From: JAGWRI01 sp035700805
Lineage (GTDB): Bacteria; Gemmatimonadota; Gemmatimonadetes; Gemmatimonadales; Gemmatimonadaceae
Length of the DNA stretch: 7,519 nt
Assembly: GCA_035700805.1 (NCBI GenBank)
Contig: DASSOG010000055.1
Coordinates: 1 to 7,519 of the forward strand
Direction: 5' to 3'
Made by a program: the position numbers and the translations under genes. Below, in pieces: positions 1-4,814 of this stretch (positions are counted from its first letter, which is position 1; every line of letters begins with the position of its first letter). The notes beneath the pieces were generated by a model that saw only the letters and a list, made by a program, of their open reading frames with translations, did no database searches and was not told where the DNA came from.

Positions 1-425
1 GGGCCGCACGGCGCGTCGTGGCCTCCGCGCTCAACGTGCTGGGGCAGTTTCATCGCCGGGAGGTGATGACCGACCGCGCCTATGAAGACACGGCGAATTT
101 CCAGACCACACAGGCGGGATGGACCCGCGAGCAGATCGCGGCATGGGACCACCGCGCCACGCTCAAGGAGCCCTACCAGTCGGCCGACCTCGCGGAGTCG
201 CTGCTGGCGGATGCGGACAGCCTGCTGCATATCCTGGGGGCGAGCGCGCAGTGGACGGTGGAGGGCGACAGTCTGCGGTTCCCCGACAGCGCCCGGGCCT
301 CGGCCTATCAGGCACAGCGCGCTCGCCTGCTCGAACGCGCCGGCCCGCCGGTGACGGATACCGTGGCGCGACCATCACTGGCGTATGTGCGAGGGGCGGT
401 GAATCCGGACCTGCTTCCGAAATAA
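1..425 (+). CDS. 3' end of an unrecognised protein (partial, cut by left edge)
   Basis: The frame is open from the first bases of the window (complete codons from base 3) to a TAA at 423-425, so about 140 C-terminal residues are visible and the true start lies upstream. A GTG at 18-20 is only an internal valine as far as can be seen. Codons are strongly G/C-ending, like the neighbours, which supports real coding. The visible part is hydrophilic, has no membrane segment or signal peptide, and is probably mostly helical, with many Ala, Arg, Leu and Gln. Recognisable stretches such as QFHRREVMTDRAYEDTANF and ADLAESLLADADSLLHILG match no family I can name. It points towards norM on the opposite strand, with a 68-bp gap filled by inverted repeats. 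No function is proposed. Confidence 0.65.
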   Translation, partial: AARRVVASALNVLGQFHRREVMTDRAYEDTANFQTTQAGWTREQIAAWDHRATLKEPYQSADLAESLLADADSLLHILGASAQWTVEGDSLRFPDSARASAYQAQRARLLERAGPPVTDTVARPSLAYVRGAVNPDLLPK

Positions 426-427
426 GA

Positions 428-505
428 CGCAGGGCGTACGGCACAGGGCGCAAGAGTCGCAAACCCTACGCCTTACGCCTTACGCCCTACGCCTTACTCC
501 TTACG
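428..505. repeat. Inverted 7-bp tandem arrays (CCYTACG) between convergent genes
   Basis: Six head-to-tail 7-bp units occupy 464-505: ccctacg, ccttacg, ccttacg, ccctacg, ccttact, ccttacg, followed by a partial ccctt. The facing half, 428-455, reads as degenerate copies of the reverse complement (cgcaggg, cgtacgg, cacaggg, cgcaaga) in the same 7-bp phase. The octamer AGGGCGTA at 431-438 is perfectly complementary to TACGCCCT at both 481-488 and 502-509, so the region can fold into alternative hairpins. It lies between the ends of two convergent genes and could act as a bidirectional transcription stop. No clear U-tract follows the stem, so that role is inferred. The right part overlaps the last codons and the stop of norM. 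Confidence 0.85.
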
Positions 506-1876
506 CCCTTCATCAATCACCACCCTCACCATCTCCCGTCTCAGCCGGTGCCGGACCCGAAGGACCAGCAGCAGGCCCACCGCCACAAGTCCGGCCACCA
601 GCCCCCACCACAGCCCCTGGGGACCCAGGCCCATGGAAAACGCGAGCCAGAGGCTGATCGGGAGCCCCAGGAGCCAGAACCCCACCAGGCCGATCACCAT
701 GGGATAGCGGGTGTCGGCCAGGCCGCGAAGCACGCCGGCGGATACGGCCTGCAGGCCGTCGAACACCTGGAAGACGCCGGCGATGGGAATCAGGCTCGCG
801 GCGAGCGCCACCACCGCGACGTCGCTGGAATACAGCAGGGCAAAGAGCGTCGGTATGGCGGTAAAGACGATCGCGGTGCAGCACATGAACGCGACGCCCA
901 CGATCAAGGCGGCGCGGGCGGCGCCCCGCACGTTGTCGGGCTGGCCCTGCCCCACCGCGCGTCCCACCAGCACGGTGGCCGCCGCCGAGACGCCGAGCGG
1001 CACCATGAACGTGAGTGAGGCGAGGTTGAGGGCGATCTGGTGCGCCGCCACGGCATCGGTACCGAGCCGTCCCATGAGCAGCCCCACCGCGCCGAACACG
1101 CCGAACTCGAGCTGCATATGCACGCCGATCGGCGCGCCGATGGCGATCATCCGCCGGAGTGGTGCGGTGCGAAAGACGTCGGGATGCACCGAGCGGAGGT
1201 GGCCATGCAGCTCGGGCCACGCCACCGCCAGCAGCCCGATGACCATTGCCCAGCGCGAGATCGTCGTGGCCCACGCCGCGCCATTGGCGCCAAGCGCGGG
1301 CATGCCGAAATGGCCGTACACCAGGCTCCAGTCGAGCCACGTGTTGAGCAGGTTCGCGAGGAGCGTGAGCCAGACAATGGGCGCCAGGCGGCCCATGGCC
1401 TGCAGCGTCTGGCGAAATACGATGAATGCAAAGAAGGGGAACACGCTCGGCACGATGCGGAGCGTGTATGAATGCGCGATCGGCACGGCGTCCGCGGGCT
1501 GACCCAGCAGTGCCAGCACCGGTCCCGCAAAGCAAAGCGGAATCGAGACGGGGATCGTGAGCAGCGCCGACAGCAGGAGCCCACGCTGTACCGCCCGCGC
1601 GATGGCGGGCTCGTCATCGGCGCCCACCGCCTGGGAGACCACCGGGTCCAGCGCCATCACCACGCCGGTGCCGAAAATGGCAAAGGCAAAGAAGTACACA
1701 TTGCCGAGCGCCACGCCGGCCAGGGCAGCCGCCGACACCCGGCCGACCATGATCGAGTCCACCACCCCCATCATCATCAGGCCCACCTGCACCACCACCA
1801 CCGGGAGTGCCAGCTTGAGCAGCTCCCGAAAGGTGGCGCGCGTGGGCAGGGCGGCGAGCAAGGCAGGGCGTGGCAT
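494..1876 (-). CDS. norM: MATE-family multidrug efflux transporter, NorM/MdtK type
   Basis: This complete 460-residue protein of about 12 membrane segments has the usual length for NorM-class MATE transporters, which export cationic drugs across the inner membrane in exchange for Na+ or H+. Recognisable blocks are GVVDSIMVG (Asp40, first helix), VYGHFGMPALG (187-196), LEFGVFGAV (Glu257) and AHQIALNLASLTFMVPLG (279-295), followed by GRAVGQG and QVFDGLQ (Asp373). The acidic trio D40/E257/D373 corresponds to the cation-site residues Asp36, Glu255 and Asp371 described for Vibrio NorM. These blocks also align well with remembered E. coli MdtK. The ATG at 1876 starts right before the hydrophobic core. 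There is no Shine-Dalgarno, and a TAGATT hexamer only 8 nt upstream suggests leaderless transcription. The last four or so codons and the TAA (494-496) are made by the 7-bp repeat array. The gene is divergent from mreB. The substrate cannot be told. Confidence 0.92.
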   Translation of the reverse strand: MPRPALLAALPTRATFRELLKLALPVVVVQVGLMMMGVVDSIMVGRVSAAALAGVALGNVYFFAFAIFGTGVVMALDPVVSQAVGADDEPAIARAVQRGLLLSALLTIPVSIPLCFAGPVLALLGQPADAVPIAHSYTLRIVPSVFPFFAFIVFRQTLQAMGRLAPIVWLTLLANLLNTWLDWSLVYGHFGMPALGANGAAWATTISRWAMVIGLLAVAWPELHGHLRSVHPDVFRTAPLRRMIAIGAPIGVHMQLEFGVFGAVGLLMGRLGTDAVAAHQIALNLASLTFMVPLGVSAAATVLVGRAVGQGQPDNVRGAARAALIVGVAFMCCTAIVFTAIPTLFALLYSSDVAVVALAASLIPIAGVFQVFDGLQAVSAGVLRGLADTRYPMVIGLVGFWLLGLPISLWLAFSMGLGPQGLWWGLVAGLVAVGLLLVLRVRHRLRREMVRVVIDEGRKE

Positions 1877-1884
1877 GGCGGCGG

Positions 1885-1917
1885 AATCTAGCAGGTGCAG
1901 AACCCTGCAATTGCACC
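1885..1917 (-). promoter_or_regulatory. Candidate norM promoter with overlapping TGCA palindromes
   Basis: On the minus strand, TAGATT (1890 to 1885) is a plausible -10 box 8 nt before the norM ATG, and TTGCAG (1910 to 1905) is a possible -35. The 14-nt spacing is short for a sigma-70 promoter, as expected for one needing an activator or repressor, or for a wrong guess. The same stretch holds a perfect 10-bp palindrome TGCAATTGCA (1906-1915), a TGCAG/CTGCA pair (1896-1900 and 1905-1909), and GGTGCA/TGCACC arms (1894-1899 and 1912-1917). These overlapping symmetric sites look like an operator for a dimeric regulator. No regulator gene is visible in the window. Confidence 0.4.
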
Positions 1918-1969
1918 GCCGCCAGGTGGCATGGAATTTGGAATTGCCGGCCGTGTGCGCGTCTTCCCC

Positions 1970-1999
1970 CCGGTTTCGCCGGTTTCACGTCGGTGAAAC
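1970..1999. promoter_or_regulatory. CCGGTTTC direct repeat and GTTTCAC/GTGAAAC hairpin upstream of mreB
   Basis: CCGGTTTC occurs at 1970-1977 and again at 1979-1986. The second copy runs into a perfect 7-bp inverted repeat, GTTTCAC (1982-1988) and GTGAAAC (1993-1999), with a 4-nt loop. It lies 53 nt before the proposed mreB start, so it could be a leader hairpin or a protein-binding site. I could not find a convincing -35/-10 pair for mreB anywhere in 1918-2052. Confidence 0.35.
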
Positions 2000-2038
2000 G
2001 CGACGCGGACGGAGTTTCTGCAACATCCTCCAGCTCTC

Positions 2039-2055
2039 AAGGAATACGACCCGTG
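2039..2055 (+). promoter_or_regulatory. Ribosome binding site deciding the mreB GTG start
   Basis: AAGGAA at 2039-2044 followed by 8 nt and GTG (2053-2055) is the only well-placed Shine-Dalgarno/start pair in this frame. The frame is open much further upstream (to 1870), but the earlier GTG codons (1870, 1993) lack a purine-rich site. The next in-frame GTG downstream falls after the first phosphate-binding motif of MreB and would destroy the fold. Confidence 0.65.
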
Positions 2056-3144
2056 ACCGCTGCCCTCGAGCCTGATAGTTCAGTCGAGACGTCGAGAAGT
2101 CGAGAAGTCGAGGCGCCCACTCCACGGAGCCGGACCTGGCGGCCCGCCCGCCAGATCGCCGTTGACCTGGGGACGGCCAATACCCTGGTGCTGGTCCGGG
2201 GCGAAGGGGTGGTGCTGGACGAGCCGTCGGTGGCCGCGATGGACATTGCCACCGGCAAGATCCTGAGCGTCGGCCACGAGGCCAAGCGGATGCTCGGCCG
2301 CACGCCGGACGGCATCCGCGCCGTGCGCCCGATGCAGGACGGCGTCATCGCCGACTTCAGCGTCGCCGAGCAGATGCTGCGGATGTTTCTCCGGAAGGTG
2401 CTCGACCGCCACCTGCTCCGGGTCAAGCCGACGGTGCTCGTCTGCGTTCCGTCGAGCATCACGGAGGTGGAGCGGCGCGCGGTGCGGGACTCGGCCGAGG
2501 GCGCCGGCGCCAAGCGCATGTTCATGATCTCGGAACCGATGGCCGCGGCGATCGGCGCGGGCCTGCCGGTGGATGCACCGACCGGCTGCATGATCGTGGA
2601 CATCGGCGGCGGGACCACGGATATCGCCGTGATCGCGCTCAACGGTATCGTCTGCGACGCCAGCGTGCGCACCGCGGGCGATGAGCTGGACCAGTCCATC
2701 GTGCAGTACATGCGGAAGACCTACAACGTCCTGATCGGCGAGCCCACGGCCGAGCTCATCAAGATGCGCATCGGCAGCGCCATGCCGCTCGAGGACGAGC
2801 TGTCCATGGGCGTGAAGGGACGCGACCTCGTGTCGGGCCTCCCCCGCACCGTCGTGGTGGATTCGGCCGGCATCCGCGATGCCATGCAGGAGTCGCTGCA
2901 GAAGATCGTGAACGGGATCCGGCAGGCGCTGGAGGTGACGCCACCGGAGCTGGCGAGCGACATCCTCGATCGTGGCATCACGCTGACCGGTGGCGGCGCC
3001 CATATCCGACGGATGGCGGAGCTCATCACCTTCGAGACCGGCCTCCCGGTGCACATGGATCCCAACCCGCTTACCTGCGTCGTCCGCGGCACCGGCCTGG
3101 TGCTGGATGACCTGGTCCGGTGGAGGAGTGTGCTGGCGGTCTAG
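2053..3144 (+). CDS. mreB: Rod-shape-determining protein MreB
   Basis: This bacterial actin homologue polymerises under the inner membrane on ATP and guides lateral peptidoglycan synthesis. With the GTG start at 2053 it has 363 residues, slightly longer than the usual 330-350. Signature blocks in order are phosphate-1 loop DLGTANTLV (from Asp38), a block around VERRAVRDSAEGAGA, EPMAAAIGAGLP, phosphate-2 loop DIGGGTTDIAVI (from Asp183), AGDELDQSIVQYMRKTYN, and adenosine motif TGGGAH (312-317). A hydrophobic MLRMFLRKV stretch matches the membrane-contact loop of the family. The first 34 residues are hydrophilic, rich in Ser, Arg and Glu, have no amphipathic membrane helix, and are partly encoded by an 8-bp tandem repeat. 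This is longer than the usual N-terminus ahead of the DLGTAN motif. No mreC or mreD follows; the next genes are a diguanylate cyclase and a class A PBP. Identity as MreB is secure, but whether it is the main copy or a paralogue is unknown. Confidence 0.94.
   Translation: MTAALEPDSSVETSRSREVEAPTPRSRTWRPARQIAVDLGTANTLVLVRGEGVVLDEPSVAAMDIATGKILSVGHEAKRMLGRTPDGIRAVRPMQDGVIADFSVAEQMLRMFLRKVLDRHLLRVKPTVLVCVPSSITEVERRAVRDSAEGAGAKRMFMISEPMAAAIGAGLPVDAPTGCMIVDIGGGTTDIAVIALNGIVCDASVRTAGDELDQSIVQYMRKTYNVLIGEPTAELIKMRIGSAMPLEDELSMGVKGRDLVSGLPRTVVVDSAGIRDAMQESLQKIVNGIRQALEVTPPELASDILDRGITLTGGGAHIRRMAELITFETGLPVHMDPNPLTCVVRGTGLVLDDLVRWRSVLAV
2083..2114 (+). repeat. Four-copy 8-bp tandem repeat (GTCGAGAN) inside mreB 5' coding region
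   Basis: The units are gtcgagac (2083-2090), gtcgagaa (2091-2098), gtcgagaa (2099-2106) and gtcgaggc (2107-2114). They encode roughly residues 11-21 of the proposed MreB (VETSRSREVEA). Since 8 is not a multiple of 3, gain or loss of one unit would shift the reading frame before the first ATP-binding motif. Unlike the other arrays in the window, no inverted partner is visible nearby. Confidence 0.85.
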
Positions 3145-3348
3145 GCGGGAAGGCGGGAAGATCGTGTCACCCTGAGGGAGCGTAGCGAGCGAAGGGGCCA
3201 GAGCTGCGGGTGAGCTTCGGCCCCTTCGCTGCGCTCAGGGTGACACATGCCCCAGCCACCGATTCTTCACGGCTAGATCCCGTCTTCCCGTCTTCCCGTC
3301 TTCCCGCCTTCCCGTCTTCCCGCCTTCCCGTCTTCCCGCCTTCCCGCC
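3144..3348. repeat. Nested large inverted repeat filling the mreB to cyclase gap
   Basis: The outer arms are perfect over 17 bp: 3144-3160 (two units of the aaggcggg type) and 3332-3348 (the complementary cccgcctt type). Inside them, GTGTCACCCTGAG (3164-3176) pairs with CTCAGGGTGACAC (3234-3246), and GCGAAGGGGCC (3189-3199) pairs with GGCCCCTTCGC (3219-3229). The left inner arm carries 12 unpaired bases (3177-3188) against 4 on the right (3230-3233), so the two arms are different versions of one REP-like word (CCTGAG...GCGAAGGGG). The apical part is 3200-3218. The left outer arm begins on the last base of the mreB stop codon. No transposase or target duplication is visible. A transcription-attenuating or mRNA-end-protecting role is possible but inferred. 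Confidence 0.85.
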
Positions 3349-3350
3349 TT
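3279..3350 (+). repeat. Nine-copy 8-bp tandem array (CCCGYCTT)
   Basis: Nine exact-length units occupy 72 bp. Each is cccgtctt or cccgcctt, and only the fifth base varies, in the order T T T C T C T C C. The last copies form the right outer arm of the nested inverted repeat. The array ends 9 bases before the ATG of the diguanylate cyclase, taking the place where a Shine-Dalgarno would lie. In the cyclase frame the repeat is open and would read as SSRLPVFP-like peptides, but this is very unlikely to be translated protein. Confidence 0.92.
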
Positions 3351-3359
3351 ATTTCCCCC

Positions 3360-4814
3360 ATGCCCATCTTCCCCGACGAACAGCGCGGGCCCGGCTGGTG
3401 GCCATTGTCGCGTGCGATCGGCATCGATCACGATGCCGGGGCGCGCAAGGTGGTTCTCGTCTGGCTGGTGGCCTCGCTGGTCGCGGTAGCAGCGGCGGCG
3501 CTCGAGGCCCGCCTCGACTGGAGCGGCATGCCGGTCAACCTGGGCTTCGTGACCGTGCCGGTCTCGATCTACCCTCCGCTCGCCATCACCCTGCTCCTCA
3601 CCCTCTGGCTCGGCCCCGCCTGGGGCGCCATACCCGCGTGGGTCGCCACCACTACAAGCGCGCTCCTCGCCGGCGTCAGCCTCCCCTCCGCGCTCCTGTT
3701 CGGCCTGGCGACACCAATCGAGCTGGTGATCGTATGGGGGGCGATGGTCGTCCTGCACACGCACCCCGATCTCGAAGGGAGCGCGGATGTCGGCAAGTAC
3801 CTGGTGGCCGGCGTCATCGCTGCCACCGCGTCTTCGCTGGCCGGCCTGATCTGGATCACGTCGCGCCAGCTCGAACTGCTCGAAGCCCAGCGGGTCTGGC
3901 GCGGATGGATCGTGGGCGACGTGTTCCAGATGATCGCGCTGATCCCGGTGCTCCATTACCTGGGCCACGCGGCGCGCGGGTGGGTCGACCGGCTCCTGGG
4001 GACCCCGCCGCGCCACGCCTTCCGCTTTTCCCGCGCCGTGACGCTGGTGGCCGTCGTCGTCAGCGTACTCGCCGTGCTGGTCTTCGAGGGTGTGCGCCTG
4101 AGCGTGCAGGCGCTCGACCTGGCGCCGGGCACGCTGACCGCGAGTGGACTCGCACTGCTTCCCCGGCTCCGGGAGCTGGGGTTGTTCCTTGGGCTGCTCT
4201 TCATGGTGAGCGCACTCACCACCACCAGTTTTGCCTACGCACTGGCGCGCATCGGTGAGCGCGAACGCGGCGCCGCCCAGCGCGATCCCCTGACCGGATG
4301 CTTCAACCGCCGCGCCTTTGCCCCGTTGTTCGACCGCGAGGTGGAACGAAGCCGCCGGCTGGGGCGGGGCCTCTCGCTGGTGTATTTCGACATCGACCAC
4401 TTCAAGCGAATCAACGACACGCACGGCCACGACGTGGGCGATGACATGCTCAAGCACCTCGTCGCGGTGACACAGGCGGAGAGCCGGGAGCAGGACATCC
4501 TCTTCCGCTGGGGCGGCGAGGAGTTCGTGCTGCTGCTGCCGCACACCCCGCCCGACGAGGCCGTGGCGCTGGCCGAGCGGCTGCGGGCGCGGATAGCGCT
4601 CTCCCCGCTCGAACGGCAGTCCGGCGCAGCCATCGCCGCGACGGTAAGTCTCGGCACTGCCGGCACAACCTCGTTCCCGGTCAGGGCCGAGGACATGATC
4701 GAGCTGGCCGATGCCGCGTGCTACCTGGCCAAGCGGGCCGGCCGCAACCGGGTGGAAGACGGCACCCGCCTCACCGCCGACACCAGCGAACAGCCCGTCC
4801 TGGAACCAGCATGA
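3360..4814 (+). CDS. Membrane-bound diguanylate cyclase (MASE1-like sensor plus GGDEF)
   Basis: The protein has 484 residues from ATG 3360. About residues 30-294 form some eight hydrophobic segments (near 30-49, 68-86, 89-105, 110-133, 147-166, 184-202, 225-243, 272-294). With the VWRGWIVGDVFQMIALIPVL block they resemble MASE1-type sensor domains; this assignment is tentative. The GGDEF domain runs from about 303 to 470. It opens with RDPLTGCFNRRAF (308-320), has metal/substrate residues in FDIDHFKRINDTHGHD (Asp344, Asn352, Asp353), and has an intact GGEEF active site at 385-389. It should therefore condense two GTP to c-di-GMP. An RxxD inhibitory site (Arg376, Asp379) lies five residues before GGEEF, predicting product feedback. 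There is no EAL domain. The start has no Shine-Dalgarno and abuts an 8-bp array. The frame stays open upstream, but that part is repeat DNA. The stop overlaps the PBP start (ATGA). The signal sensed is unknown. Confidence 0.88.
   Translation: MPIFPDEQRGPGWWPLSRAIGIDHDAGARKVVLVWLVASLVAVAAAALEARLDWSGMPVNLGFVTVPVSIYPPLAITLLLTLWLGPAWGAIPAWVATTTSALLAGVSLPSALLFGLATPIELVIVWGAMVVLHTHPDLEGSADVGKYLVAGVIAATASSLAGLIWITSRQLELLEAQRVWRGWIVGDVFQMIALIPVLHYLGHAARGWVDRLLGTPPRHAFRFSRAVTLVAVVVSVLAVLVFEGVRLSVQALDLAPGTLTASGLALLPRLRELGLFLGLLFMVSALTTTSFAYALARIGERERGAAQRDPLTGCFNRRAFAPLFDREVERSRRLGRGLSLVYFDIDHFKRINDTHGHDVGDDMLKHLVAVTQAESREQDILFRWGGEEFVLLLPHTPPDEAVALAERLRARIALSPLERQSGAAIAATVSLGTAGTTSFPVRAEDMIELADAACYLAKRAGRNRVEDGTRLTADTSEQPVLEPA
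4811..4814 (+). promoter_or_regulatory. ATGA stop/start overlap coupling cyclase and PBP translation
   Basis: The PBP ATG (4811-4813) overlaps the cyclase TGA (4812-4814). Only a weak GGA (4802-4804) precedes it, so the PBP is probably translated mainly by ribosomes terminating on the cyclase. The arrangement places both genes on one transcript. Confidence 0.75.

Noticed and set aside
711..1502. Plus-strand frame inside norM (263 codons)
   Set aside because: It is a shadow of the NorM coding sequence, rich in Ser/Pro/Ala/Arg with no family resemblance.
1870..2052. mreB starting at GTG 1870 or GTG 1993
   Set aside because: There is no Shine-Dalgarno. The region overlaps the divergent norM promoter, and the encoded Cys/Trp/Arg-rich peptide is unlike any MreB N-terminus.
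2080..3054. Long antisense frame (324 codons) opposite mreB
   Set aside because: Its composition is His/Arg/Asp-rich, as expected from the complement of a high-GC gene, and mreB itself is unmistakable.
3279..3350. CRISPR-like array
   Set aside because: The units are 8 bp, contiguous and without spacers, so this is a simple tandem repeat.
3144..3350. An insertion sequence or MITE
   Set aside because: The inverted repeat has no transposase, no visible target-site duplication and an outer arm made of tandem 8-bp units. It is better described as a foldback array with a REP-like core.
3210..3359. Upstream in-frame extension of the cyclase (50 extra residues rich in SSRLPVFP)
   Set aside because: It is the open frame of the REP-like hairpin and the 8-bp array. 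A 24-bp translated period is just 8 x 3. The ATG at 3360 directly precedes the plausible protein.
3273..4544. Long antisense frame (423 codons) opposite the cyclase
   Set aside because: It is a GC-driven shadow frame with a Gln/Arg/His-rich low-complexity product and its end in repeat DNA.
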